The position numbers were made by a program, and so were the translations under genes. Shown one piece after another: positions 52,818 through 61,627 of a stretch of 64,000 bases of DNA. The notes beneath the pieces were generated by a model. That model ran no database searches. It worked only from the letters and a program-made list of their open reading frames with translations, and was not told the origin of the DNA. Location of the stretch: positions 8,409-72,408 of the forward strand of contig NZ_CALTUX010000004.1 in NCBI RefSeq assembly GCF_943912825.1, read 5' to 3'. This DNA comes from an uncultured Anaerococcus sp. GTDB taxonomy: Bacteria; Bacillota; Clostridia; Tissierellales; Peptoniphilaceae. Every line of letters starts with the position of its first letter. Position 1 is the stretch's first letter.

Positions 52818-54209
52818 ATGATAATTAATTTTAAGAAAACTCTAGCGACTTTTATGGCTTTTGGGCTCTTTGTAGGACTTTGTGGCCAATCTTTTGCTAG
52901 TGATGAAAATATAGAAAACAAACAAACAAGTAGCTTATTCGAGATCCTTGCCGGCGATGTGGTTGCTGATAAGGCGACTTCTGAGATTAAGGTGGATTAT
53001 GCGGATGATCCTGCCTTTAAGGAGGAATTTGATGCTAGATTTGCCCTTCTTTCTAGGATTGAAGAGGCTAGAAATATCGAAGGTCTTGATTTGACTGAAT
53101 TTATCAAGCTTTTAAATACCAAGGCTGCTGATAAGGATAAGCTAAACACAGGTCTTGATTCTTTGAATAAGCTTATCGAGGAAAGTGGCCAGAAGGTCGC
53201 TGTGGACCTTGATATTGCACCTATCAAAGCTAAGGTCAATGATTATATCCTAAAGGGTATGCTTTTCTATGCTGATAAGCTTGATAAGACTGATGTGACC
53301 ACCCTTCATGCCTATTATGAGGCAGTTGTTGGTTCGCTTTATTACAAAAATGCTAATGAAGAGGGCAGGAAGTCTTATGATGAGACCCTTAAGGGAATTT
53401 ATGAGACCTTGACTAAGGCTAATGAAAAAATCGAAGTCGGTGAGGAATTCACTGATGAAGAAAAGGCTAATTTTAAAGATTCTTTTGATAAGCTTGACCA
53501 AATGGTTAAGGAAAAGACTTCTAAGCCTCTTAAAAATGAGACCACATCTCTTAGAAATGGAATCTATTTAGCTAGCGCCAACGAGATGAGTGTGAGCGAG
53601 AATAAAGATGGCGAAAATAAAGACGATGAGAATAAAATCAATGAAAATTCTGCCTTCTACAAGTCAGCAAAGACTGGAATTAAGGAAGCTTACGAGAAGT
53701 TATCAGCTGATCAAAGGAAAAAACTTGACCAGATGAATACCAATAACGATGACCTATTATCAGATGACGAGCTAAAGGCAGACGGTGAATTCACCCTACC
53801 TTTATCTGATGACCACTACTTTAAGCCATTTACAGCCAATGTAAGCGGCTCATCAAGCTCTACTGACACAAGCTCAAGCCAGTCAACTACTAGCGGGTCA
53901 AGCACAAGCCAGTCAAGCACTAGCCAAACTACCACACCTAGCACAACAACATCCACTAGTAGCCAAACACCTACAACTACCGCCCAAAGTCCAATTGGCG
54001 GCACACCAGAGACTGTCACCATCGGTGGAGCAGAAAATAAATCAGCTGACCAAACAAAAAAAGAAGACGACAAGAAAGACGCCCCAACCAATACCACATC
54101 TACATCCTATGTAAAAACAGGTATAAAGGGAATCGCCTACGTGGGAATAATCCTACTAGTAGCAATCGGCGCCTACACTCTTCTTAACAAAAACAAAGAC
54201 AAGAAATAA
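52818..54209 (+). CDS. Secreted surface protein with Ser/Thr-rich stalk and C-terminal anchor
   Basis: A 463-residue protein. It has a signal peptide (about residues 1-28, cut near SFA|SD) and a helical acidic ectodomain of about 300 residues. An EF-hand-like loop NTNNDDLLSDDE lies near residue 310. A Ser/Thr-rich stalk with repeats of SQ/ST/TT follows, then TSYVKTGIKG, a hydrophobic segment and the tail LLNKNKDKK. The order motif-hydrophobic-positive tail is that of a sortase substrate, but with YVKTG in place of LPXTG; a plain membrane anchor is the alternative. The ATG at 52818 has ribosome site AAGGGAG. The ectodomain family is not recognised. Confidence 0.75.
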   Translation: MIINFKKTLATFMAFGLFVGLCGQSFASDENIENKQTSSLFEILAGDVVADKATSEIKVDYADDPAFKEEFDARFALLSRIEEARNIEGLDLTEFIKLLNTKAADKDKLNTGLDSLNKLIEESGQKVAVDLDIAPIKAKVNDYILKGMLFYADKLDKTDVTTLHAYYEAVVGSLYYKNANEEGRKSYDETLKGIYETLTKANEKIEVGEEFTDEEKANFKDSFDKLDQMVKEKTSKPLKNETTSLRNGIYLASANEMSVSENKDGENKDDENKINENSAFYKSAKTGIKEAYEKLSADQRKKLDQMNTNNDDLLSDDELKADGEFTLPLSDDHYFKPFTANVSGSSSSTDTSSSQSTTSGSSTSQSSTSQTTTPSTTTSTSSQTPTTTAQSPIGGTPETVTIGGAENKSADQTKKEDDKKDAPTNTTSTSYVKTGIKGIAYVGIILLVAIGAYTLLNKNKDKK

Positions 54210-54213
54210 GATC

Positions 54214-54244
54214 AAAGCCCGGGACCCAAATCTCGGGCTTTTGG
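54214..54244 (+). terminator. Terminator after the surface-protein gene
   Basis: AAAGCCCG...CGGGCTTTT hairpin. A second copy with the same sequence lies at about 54567-54597 in the duplicated unit. Confidence 0.8.
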
Positions 54245-54427
54245 TGTGGGGAAATTGAATACGAGTTGGATCAGATTTTACAAAATATCTATCTAATCGA
54301 CAATCTACAATCATATGAATAACCTAGAATTATATTTTTTTCTATAGACTGTTCCAAATACAGTTCATCTTAAATATATTCAAATAAACACCAATTGATA
54401 ATAGTAATCAGTATTTTTAGACTCTAC

Positions 54428-54607
54428 AAAAAAACGCCCCAACCGCTGTATTTTCAAGCAGAATGTAATGACAAGTATAAATGCAATCGCCTACGTAGGA
54501 ATAATCCTACTAGTAGCAACCAGCGCCTAGGCTCTTCTTAACAAAAACAAAGACAAGAAATAAGATCAAAGCCCGGGGTTCAAATCTCGGGCTTTTGGTG
54601 TGGGGAA
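54428..54607 (+). pseudogene. Duplicated 3' remnant of the surface-protein gene
   Basis: About 180 bases repeat 54074-54253, that is, the last 45 codons of the surface-protein gene plus its terminator, shifted by about 355 bases. Blocks such as CGCCTACGTNGGAATAATCC and CTTCTTAACAAAAACAAAGA are kept. The copy has no start, and a TAG replaces a TAC codon, so it is dead. The spacers after each copy also match (TTGATAATNNTAAT near 54395 and 54752), so the whole unit of about 355 bp was duplicated in tandem. Confidence 0.75.
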
Positions 54608-54609
54608 TT

Positions 54610-54796
54610 TAATAAGTTCAATCTAATTAAGAAATAAATCATATATAAGCAGCTTTCTAGACTATAATAACCATTGTAATTACAATAGATCACAATTATT
54701 TTAATTAAACTATTTAATGATAAGCTAGCAAATAAAGCTAACTAGTAAACACCCATTGATAATGATAATTAATCTTTATAATTAGCTTTTTCCATT
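54610..54796. other. AT-rich spacer of the second duplication unit
   Basis: No gene. Diverged match to the spacer at 54255-54427; ends before the convergent terminator. Confidence 0.4.
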
Positions 54797-54824
54797 TAAA
54801 AAGAGACCCTTTTCGGTCTCTTAA
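54797..54824 (-). terminator. Terminator after the S41 peptidase gene
   Basis: On the minus strand AAGAGACC-GAAAAG-GGTCTCTT followed by TTT; it overlaps the stop codon at 54821. Confidence 0.85.
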
Positions 54825-56212
54825 TTTTGTATTTGGCTTTCTATGCTTTGGAGGGATTGTCTGTAGGTGCCTGTTTCTATGTCTGGGGTGGTTGGGTTTT
54901 CTTCGTTTATTGTTCCGTCTGGGGCGTAGCCTAGGGTGTTGGTGTAGGTAAAGACTAGGCCTGAATTTGGGAGGACTGAGTTGATTACTCCAAGTGTTAT
55001 CCCGTCGCCTCCGGTTTGGCTGCCTACTATGGTGGCAAATTCTGTGTGTTTGATGAAGGATGCGAAGCCTTCTGCTGCTGAGAATACGTCTTTATCGACT
55101 AGGAGGAAGATTTTGCCTTCGTAGCCGTTGTCTTTTTTACTTTCGTCTGGGTTTATTGTTACGACGTCTTTAATGTAGTAGGTGAAGTCTTTTAGGTCTT
55201 CTGCGTGGTCTAGCTTTATGCCTGTGATGTCTACGTTTGAGAGTTTCTCTACATTTAGGGTGTCATCTGACAGGAGGATTCTGGCCTTGGCTGAGTCTTT
55301 GAAGAACATGTGGTTTATGACTTGTTTTTGCTCTGTGGCTAGCTTTGGTATGAGGAAGTTTTTCCAATATTCCATGTTGCCGCCTACGTTGTCCCTTATG
55401 TCTATGACAAGTCCCTTGTACATGTGTTTGTTTCTTAGGAATTCGTCTAGGATTTCCTCATCTTTTTCGATTGACTTGTCATCTAGCATTTGGCTTACTT
55501 TTAGGATGGCTAGGTCGCCTTCGCTTGTTAGACTTAGGTTTGCAGCAGTTTTTGCTTCCCCTGACTTTTTCCTTCGCACTTTGCCTGAGTTGGCCCTGGA
55601 TTGGACGCCTTCTAGGTCGTACCTATTTCTGACTGCCTGCCTGTTTAGATTGATAAATTCATAATAAATTGATGGTTGATTCCAATTTTGTGAATAGTAA
55701 TCGAGGGTGGTTTTGACGTAGGTCCTGTCTGCGACTTTGGCGTGGTAATTGTGGAGCTCTCCCATGATGTCTGTTATGGCGTCGATGAATTCTTGGTCAT
55801 TTTCGCAAGATTTGATCCTTGCCAGATAGATGTCGTGATTGTTTAGAAAATCTATCTTGTATTTCCTGTCTAGGACTCCAAAGAAGGGATAATTTTCCTT
55901 TAATTCTTCAAATAAATATTCAAAGTCTTCTACCATTTCAGCCTTGGTGAGCTTTTTGGGCTCTTGTGGGGCTGGGAGTTTGAGCTTGGCTGGAGCTTTT
56001 AGGGCCTTGAACCACTTTAGGTATTTTTCTTCGTTGAATTCTGCGATTTTGTCTGGATAGAAGCTTTCTGTAAGCGGGCTGATATTTTCCTGCATATCTC
56101 TTTCTATCTTTGATTTTTCAAGGCTCGCTATCCTTCTTTTGACGCAAGATGTGGAGCTTAGACCTATTAATATGAGTAGGCAGAGAAAGATTAGCTCTTT
56201 ACTTTTTCTCAT
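54821..56212 (-). CDS. S41-family peptidase lipoprotein
   Basis: A 463-residue lipoprotein (lipobox SSTSC) of the S41/C-terminal processing peptidase family. Visible are the strand-turn LVIDIRDNVGGNMEYW and the catalytic region VDKDVFSAAEGFASF, where the Ser of FSAAE is the likely nucleophile, followed by SQTGGDG. The N-terminal 130 residues are helical and there is no PDZ domain. It would work outside the membrane on peptides or proteins. Its start overlaps the small membrane protein gene by 14 bases, so it is the last gene of the tsa operon. Confidence 0.85.
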   Translation of the reverse strand: MRKSKELIFLCLLILIGLSSTSCVKRRIASLEKSKIERDMQENISPLTESFYPDKIAEFNEEKYLKWFKALKAPAKLKLPAPQEPKKLTKAEMVEDFEYLFEELKENYPFFGVLDRKYKIDFLNNHDIYLARIKSCENDQEFIDAITDIMGELHNYHAKVADRTYVKTTLDYYSQNWNQPSIYYEFINLNRQAVRNRYDLEGVQSRANSGKVRRKKSGEAKTAANLSLTSEGDLAILKVSQMLDDKSIEKDEEILDEFLRNKHMYKGLVIDIRDNVGGNMEYWKNFLIPKLATEQKQVINHMFFKDSAKARILLSDDTLNVEKLSNVDITGIKLDHAEDLKDFTYYIKDVVTINPDESKKDNGYEGKIFLLVDKDVFSAAEGFASFIKHTEFATIVGSQTGGDGITLGVINSVLPNSGLVFTYTNTLGYAPDGTINEENPTTPDIETGTYRQSLQSIESQIQN

Positions 56213-56546
56213 CTAGGCCTCCTCTTATGACCCAATCTCTCTTGTAGATGTCAAAGAGTATGGCAATATTTCCCAAAGGGTTGACTAGGGAATAGATTAT
56301 TAAAAGTAGGCTTAAGATGGCTAGCCTTCCTTGTTCGGTTTTTTTGATTGCTACTTGGTTTTGCCTAGTAGATAAGGTAGCTAGTCCATAAATTATTGCC
56401 ACCGGCCCAAAGATTTTCTCAAATATTTCCTTATAATAGATCCCAAAGGCAAGTATGCCTAAACCGGCTAGGACCCAGATTAGGCTTGAAATTTTGTTTA
56501 GTTTATTATATTTTTTTAATGATGAATTTTTCTTTCTTCTTTTCAT
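56199..56546 (-). CDS. Small membrane protein in the tsa operon
   Basis: A 115-residue protein: basic N-terminus (MKRRKKNSSLKKYNK), hydrophobic segments near residues 20-38, 43-58 and 74-97, and a short charged tail. Family not recognised. It starts one base after tsaD ends and overlaps the S41 peptidase gene, so it is co-translated with both. Confidence 0.6.
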   Translation of the reverse strand: MKRRKKNSSLKKYNKLNKISSLIWVLAGLGILAFGIYYKEIFEKIFGPVAIIYGLATLSTRQNQVAIKKTEQGRLAILSLLLIIYSLVNPLGNIAILFDIYKRDWVIRGGLDEKK

Positions 56547-56547
56547 A

Positions 56548-57558
56548 TCATAATTCTAGGTTGGGATAGACTTTCATGAACTTGTCATCCCTTATACCTG
56601 CCTGGTAATCAAGATAGCCTGCCATGGCAATCATGGCTGCATTGTCTGTACATAGGATTGGTTCTGGATGATAAAAACCTATATTTCTCTTGCCTAGTTC
56701 TTCTTCAAATCTCTCTTTTAATCTTGAATTGGCTGCGACTCCTCCTGATATGGCGAAGTTTTTGTAGCCTGTTTCTTCTAAAAGTCTTAGAGACTTGGCG
56801 ACTAGGACATCTACTACTGCTTCTTGGAAGCTTGCTGCAAGGTCTGCCTTGTTGACTTCCCTACCCTTTTGCTCTTCTTGATTGGCGTAGTTTAGGACTG
56901 CTGTCTTAAGGCCTGAGAAGGAGAAGTCGTAGGAGTCTTTTTCTAACATGACCCTTGGAAAATCAATGGCTGCCCCGTTGCCTTCCTTAGCTAATTTGTC
57001 AATTTTTGGGCCGCCTGGATAGCCTAGGCCAATCTTTCTTGCTATCTTATCATAAGATTCGCCGGCTGCATCATCTCTTGTGGTGCCGACTACTTCTATG
57101 TCTGTGTAGTCCTTGACCTTGCAAAGATAGGTGTGTCCGCCTGATACGACTAGGCAGATGAAAGGTGGCTTAAGGTCTGGGTTTGACAAGTAATTTGCGC
57201 AGATATGGCCTTTCATGTGGTTTGCTCCTACAAGGGGTGCACCAGTGGCAAGGGCTAGGGCCTTAGCTGCTGATATTCCAACAAGAAGCGACCCTATTAG
57301 GCCTGGGCCCTTGGTTACTGTAATTAAATCTATATCCTCATAGTTAAGTGCCGTATCTTTTAGGGCCTTTTCTATGAGGGGGTTGATGGCTTCTAGGTGC
57401 TTCCTAGAGGCAATCTCCGGAACAACCCCACCGAAGAGCGCATGGATATCGATCTGGCTTGAGATGAGGTTGGTTAATAATTCTCTTTCGTTTTTTAGGA
57501 TGGCTACAGAGGAATCATCGCAAGATGTCTCTATGGCCAAGGTATAAAAATCACTCAT
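56548..57558 (-). CDS. tsaD: tRNA N6-threonylcarbamoyltransferase TsaD
   Basis: A 336-residue ASKHA-fold enzyme with the signatures ETSCDDSSVAI and the metal-binding NHMKGH (two His), plus ISGGVAANS near the C-terminus. With TsaB and TsaE it transfers threonylcarbamoyl from TC-AMP to A37 of tRNAs reading ANN codons. It overlaps rimI by 8 bases, and TsaB and TsaE lie just upstream. Length is standard. Confidence 0.97.
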   Translation of the reverse strand: MSDFYTLAIETSCDDSSVAILKNERELLTNLISSQIDIHALFGGVVPEIASRKHLEAINPLIEKALKDTALNYEDIDLITVTKGPGLIGSLLVGISAAKALALATGAPLVGANHMKGHICANYLSNPDLKPPFICLVVSGGHTYLCKVKDYTDIEVVGTTRDDAAGESYDKIARKIGLGYPGGPKIDKLAKEGNGAAIDFPRVMLEKDSYDFSFSGLKTAVLNYANQEEQKGREVNKADLAASFQEAVVDVLVAKSLRLLEETGYKNFAISGGVAANSRLKERFEEELGKRNIGFYHPEPILCTDNAAMIAMAGYLDYQAGIRDDKFMKVYPNLEL

Positions 57559-57991
57559 GTATCTTCCTTATCATGTTGTAGGCATCTTCGCCTGTCTTTT
57601 GGTAGTAATTTTTTCTGATTTTTTGGCTAACAAAGCCGAATTTATTGTAAAGTTTGATGGCGGCAGTATTTTTGGTAGAAACTTCTAACCAAATCTCATT
57701 TACATTACTCGCCTCGCTTCTTTTTATAATATCGTCTAAAAGGATTGAACCAATGCCCTCTGCCCTGTGGTTCTTATCCACAGCAATGGTGAAGATTTCA
57801 ACCACATCGAGGATATGGCTTATTATGTAAAAGCCAACAACCTCCCCATCCTTTTCATAGACTATGTGTTTTAGAAATGAGTTGTCTTCAAATTCTTTAA
57901 GGAGCTGTTTCTTGGTCCATGGCTCAAAAAAGGATTCATTTTCTATTTGATAAACCTTATCTGTATCATTTACAGTCATTTCTCTTATCAT
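57551..57991 (-). CDS. rimI: GNAT N-acetyltransferase RimI
   Basis: A 146-residue GNAT enzyme with the acetyl-CoA loop HRAEGIGSILLD (Q/RxxGxG/A type) and C-terminal AIKLYNKFGFVSQKIRKNYY. It acetylates the N-terminus of ribosomal protein S18 in other bacteria. It sits between tsaB and tsaD as usual in Firmicutes. The start overlaps tsaB by 26 bases; an ATG four codons later is possible. Confidence 0.93.
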   Translation of the reverse strand: MIREMTVNDTDKVYQIENESFFEPWTKKQLLKEFEDNSFLKHIVYEKDGEVVGFYIISHILDVVEIFTIAVDKNHRAEGIGSILLDDIIKRSEASNVNEIWLEVSTKNTAAIKLYNKFGFVSQKIRKNYYQKTGEDAYNMIRKIHE

Positions 57992-58649
57992 TTTTCAAAA
58001 ATTCCCTTTCCGCCTGGCTTTTTCTGAGGTAATTAGGACTAATCTCAAAAAGAGGTCTTGGCTTATAATCTCCTGTCTGGGCCAGCCTTATAAGGCCACC
58101 ACCAATACAGGTATTAAGGTTGATTGGAGCCTTAACTGCCCTTTCAAATTTATCAAAATATTTATCATTAAGAAGGCCAATGAGCTCTACTTCAAGGCCC
58201 TTTTCATTTACAAGCCTTGCAAAATCATCGATTTCGTAGAGGTCTTCCTTGATGATCTCATTAAGATTTTCATCAAAAAGACCCGCATAAACCCTGGTAG
58301 ACCTGGCATCTATCATTGGTGCCCTAAATTTATTTGAAGTAGAGCCTGCTGCCATAGCCCTTAGGGTAGAAATTGTAAGTAGGTCCTTATTTTCCACCTG
58401 GGCTAGGGTCTTGGCAATGGTCATCCCTATCCTAAGGCCTGTAAAAGAGCCTGGACCCTGGGCAATGATAAAGGTGTCGATGTCAGAAACCTTCATCCCA
58501 AGCAGGTCAAGAAGGGTCTCAATCATTGGCACCAAGCTTTCTGAGTGGGTCTTTAGTTGGTTGACATTAAAGTCTCCCAAGATTTCCTTCTCATCGGCTA
58601 TGGTCACAGTTGAAATCATTGTAGATGTATCAATTGCAAAGTAATTCAT
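57966..58649 (-). CDS. tsaB: tRNA threonylcarbamoyladenosine protein TsaB
   Basis: A 227-residue partner of TsaD: N-terminal IDTSTMISTVTIAD and the family motif GPGSFTGLRIGMTIAK. It scaffolds the TsaD-TsaE complex. Overlaps tsaE by 20 bases and rimI by 26, so the whole operon is translationally coupled. Confidence 0.96.
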   Translation of the reverse strand: MNYFAIDTSTMISTVTIADEKEILGDFNVNQLKTHSESLVPMIETLLDLLGMKVSDIDTFIIAQGPGSFTGLRIGMTIAKTLAQVENKDLLTISTLRAMAAGSTSNKFRAPMIDARSTRVYAGLFDENLNEIIKEDLYEIDDFARLVNEKGLEVELIGLLNDKYFDKFERAVKAPINLNTCIGGGLIRLAQTGDYKPRPLFEISPNYLRKSQAEREFLKNDKRNDCK

Positions 58650-59076
58650 TAATCTTCCTCGCCCTTTCTGTCGAATCAGCTATCCTTATCTCTCTCCTAT
58701 TTTCATCAAGTTTATTAATCTCAATATCAATCATATCATCTGGCAGGTATCCGCTTACATTTTCTGCCCATTCTAGGAAGGTGATTGCGCCTTCTGGATA
58801 AAAATAAGTCTCAAAATCTATATCAAGAATCTCATCAGGGTCTTCAAACCTGTAGAGGTCTAAGTGGTAGACTGTCCTATCGCCTTCATAAATATTGACC
58901 AAGGCAAAGGTTGGCGATGAGGTGTCGTCGATCCCATAATTCTTGCAAATGGCTGTAACTAGGGTAGTCTTGCCAGCTCCCATGTCAGCCTTCAAATTTA
59001 TCACATCCCCATCCTCAAGGACTGGGGCAAGCTTATCTGCAAATTTCTTTAATTCTTCTAAGTTATTAATAATCAT
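58630..59076 (-). CDS. tsaE: tRNA threonylcarbamoyladenosine ATPase TsaE
   Basis: A 148-residue P-loop ATPase with Walker A ADMGAGKTTL, SPTFALVNIYEG and YHLDLYRFEDPDE, all typical of TsaE (YjeE). First gene of the tsaE-tsaB-rimI-tsaD unit, with ribosome site AGAGG and an extended -10 promoter (59097-59105). Confidence 0.96.
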   Translation of the reverse strand: MIINNLEELKKFADKLAPVLEDGDVINLKADMGAGKTTLVTAICKNYGIDDTSSPTFALVNIYEGDRTVYHLDLYRFEDPDEILDIDFETYFYPEGAITFLEWAENVSGYLPDDMIDIEINKLDENRREIRIADSTERARKINELLCN

Positions 59077-59096
59077 AAAAGCCTCTCATTCTTATT

Positions 59097-59105
59097 ATTA
59101 TACCA
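59097..59105 (-). promoter_or_regulatory. Extended -10 promoter of the tsa operon
   Basis: On the minus strand TGGTATAAT; the -35 region 17 bases upstream is weak (TTAGTT), as expected for an extended -10 promoter. Confidence 0.6.
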
Positions 59106-59149
59106 CAAGTAGGGCCCATAACTAAAGGATTTGGCCCCTATATTGGCAA

Positions 59150-59183
59150 AATAAAAGCAGATCCTAAAGATTAGGTCTGCTCT
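59150..59183 (-). terminator. Terminator of the ctsR-clpC operon
   Basis: On the minus strand AGCAGACCTAA/TTAGGATCTGCT followed by TTTATTTT, just after clpC. Confidence 0.88.
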
Positions 59184-59188
59184 TGTTC

Positions 59189-61627
59189 TTATTTAACCCC
59201 TAAGGCCTCTTTTTTGATTTTTTCTGCGACCTTGGTCTTGCTTATATTTATAAAGACTAGGGAGCCGTTTCTGACTGATATTCTGATTGTCATGTCCTTG
59301 TCTAGCTTATTGTCTAGGATATCTTCGGCTAGCCTATCATCAATCATCTTTGTGATGTGGCGTTCTAGAGGTCTTGCTCCGTATTCGCTGTTAAAGCCTT
59401 CCTTGGCTAGAAGGTCAACTAGCTTATCATCATAGACGATTTCTATGCCGATTTCCCTAAGCCTGTCCCTGGTTTTTTCTAGCATGAGGCCTGTGATTTC
59501 CTTAATGTCCTTCTTACCTAGGGCGTTGAACATGATTACTTCATCTAGCCTATTTAAAAACTCTGGGGCAAAGGAATCTTTTATGGCCTGGCCAATTACT
59601 TCCTTGGCCTTTTCATTGTCTGCTGCCTCTTCATCTTCTGCTAAGCTAAAACCAATGGATGTGGACTTGTTAAGGCTTGCTACACCGACATTTGAGGTCA
59701 TTATTATGATTGTATTTTTAAAATCTACTGTCCTGCCTTGGCCGTCTGTAAGCCTTCCGTCATCTAGGATTTGGAGGAGGAGGTTGAAGACATCTGGGTG
59801 GGCCTTTTCGATTTCATCAAAGAGGATTACTGAGTAAGGGTGGGTCCTGACTGCTTCTGTCAATTGACCGCCTTCCTCATAGCCTACATAGCCTGGAGGA
59901 GATCCCACTAGTCTTGAAACTGCGAATTTCTCCATATATTCACTCATGTCCATCCTGATTAGGTTTTCTTCTGAACCGAAAAGCTCCTTGGCTAGGCTTT
60001 TGGCTAGATAGGTTTTACCGACTCCGGTTGGGCCTACAAAGATGAAGGATCCTATTGGTTTGTTTGGATTTTTAAGGCCAACTCTTGCCCTTTTTATGGC
60101 GTGGGCTACTGATTCTATGGCTTCATTTTGGCCGATAACTGTTCCTGCTAGATTTGTATTAAGCTTAGCATATTTGGCCTTTTCATCTTCTGTTAGTCTT
60201 TCTACTGGGACTTTGGACCAGCTAGCGACTATATTTGCTATATCTTCATAGCCTATGGCTAGGGCCTCTGAGACTTCTTCTTCCTCTTTATTTTCTAGGT
60301 CGAATTTCTTTTGATTGATTATATCACGAAGCTTGGCTGCCTTTTCAAAATCTTGGTCAGCTACTGCTTGGTCTTTCTGATTTTTCAAATCTTCTAGTGT
60401 ATCTTCTGGGTCTTCCTTTTCAGGATTTTCCTTAAAGGCTGCAATTCTCACCTTTGAGCTTGCCTCATCTATGAGGTCGATGGCCTTATCTGGGAGGAAC
60501 CTGTCTGTGATATACCTATCTGATAGGTCAACTGCCGCATCTACTGCCTCATCTGTGATTTTGACATCGTGGTGGTCTTCGTATTTATCCTTTAGACCAT
60601 GTATTATCTTCTTGGCATCTTCCACGCTTGGCTCATCGACTTGGATTGGCTGCATACGACGGGTTAGGGCTGAGTCCTTTTCGACGTGTTTTCTGTATTC
60701 ATCGATGGTTGTAGCCCCTATTATCTGGATATCGCCCTTGGCAAGGATTGGCTTTAGGATATTGGCTGCATCCATTGATCCTTCTGCGGCTCCTGCCCCA
60801 AGAACCATGTGAAACTCATCTATGAAAAGAATGAGATTGTCAGCTTGGGCAGCTTCTTCAAAGAGCTTTTTGAGCCTTTCTTCAAAGTCTCCCCTGTATT
60901 TGGTGCCTGCAATCATGCTTGCCATATCAAGGGATAAGATGGTTTTGCCCTTCATGATGGCTGGAAGCTTACCTTCGACAATTTGGGCTGCAAGGCCTTC
61001 TGCGATGGCTGTTTTTCCTACACCTGGTTCGCCGATTAGGATTGGATTGTTTTTTGTCCTTCTCATCAGGATTTGAACTATTCTTTTTATTTCTTCATCC
61101 CTACCTATAACTGGGTCAATCCTACCAGATTCAGCCATCTCATTGAGGTTGGTGGTGAATTTAGTTATATTTTCGCTAAAGGCTGCCTTTGATTTTTCAC
61201 CTTGCTTGGCCTGTTTACTTAAATCCCTTAGGTTTTTCTTGATTTCTTCCTTGTCCACTCCAGATAGGAGGAACATGATATTGGTGAAGGAATCCTCATC
61301 ATTTAGGATGGCTAGGAGGACATCCTCCTCGCTTGTGGTCAAATCCCTTCTTTGCTTGGCATAAAACCTCGCAGTTTCCAAGGTTTTTCTGACCTTTTTG
61401 CTATATTCTGTGGCGGGTCTTATGGCTGTGCCCTTGCCTATATTATTTATGACTATAGAGCGAAGCAGGTCGTAATTAGCGCCGGCTGCCTCTAGGGCCC
61501 TATTAGCATCTGATCCTGTCTTCATTAGGGCAAGCAAGAGGTGTTCAGTGCCTATATAATCATGGTTTAGGCCATAAGACTCACGTCTTGCTTGCTGGGT
61601 AAGTCTATTAAGTCTATTGTTTTCCAT
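59189..61627 (-). CDS. clpC: ATP-dependent Clp protease ATPase ClpC
   Basis: A 812-residue AAA+ unfoldase. In order: Clp_N double repeat (about 1-145), first AAA+ domain with [15 protein letters not shown], a middle domain with the UVR-type motif [17 protein letters not shown], second AAA+ domain with [15 protein letters not shown], and D2-small domain ending in a charged tail. It feeds substrates to ClpP. It overlaps mcsB by 14 bases. In B. subtilis ClpC recognises phospho-arginine marks made by McsB; that link is questionable here because this McsB looks inactive. Confidence 0.97.
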   Translation of the reverse strand: MENNRLNRLTQQARRESYGLNHDYIGTEHLLLALMKTGSDANRALEAAGANYDLLRSIVINNIGKGTAIRPATEYSKKVRKTLETARFYAKQRRDLTTSEEDVLLAILNDEDSFTNIMFLLSGVDKEEIKKNLRDLSKQAKQGEKSKAAFSENITKFTTNLNEMAESGRIDPVIGRDEEIKRIVQILMRRTKNNPILIGEPGVGKTAIAEGLAAQIVEGKLPAIMKGKTILSLDMASMIAGTKYRGDFEERLKKLFEEAAQADNLILFIDEFHMVLGAGAAEGSMDAANILKPILAKGDIQIIGATTIDEYRKHVEKDSALTRRMQPIQVDEPSVEDAKKIIHGLKDKYEDHHDVKITDEAVDAAVDLSDRYITDRFLPDKAIDLIDEASSKVRIAAFKENPEKEDPEDTLEDLKNQKDQAVADQDFEKAAKLRDIINQKKFDLENKEEEEVSEALAIGYEDIANIVASWSKVPVERLTEDEKAKYAKLNTNLAGTVIGQNEAIESVAHAIKRARVGLKNPNKPIGSFIFVGPTGVGKTYLAKSLAKELFGSEENLIRMDMSEYMEKFAVSRLVGSPPGYVGYEEGGQLTEAVRTHPYSVILFDEIEKAHPDVFNLLLQILDDGRLTDGQGRTVDFKNTIIIMTSNVGVASLNKSTSIGFSLAEDEEAADNEKAKEVIGQAIKDSFAPEFLNRLDEVIMFNALGKKDIKEITGLMLEKTRDRLREIGIEIVYDDKLVDLLAKEGFNSEYGARPLERHITKMIDDRLAEDILDNKLDKDMTIRISVRNGSLVFINISKTKVAEKIKKEALGVK

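Noticed and set aside
54821..55664. Plus-strand frame at 55182-55664 opposite the S41 peptidase
   Set aside because: Antisense shadow; the peptidase frame has a lipobox and the S41 catalytic motif.
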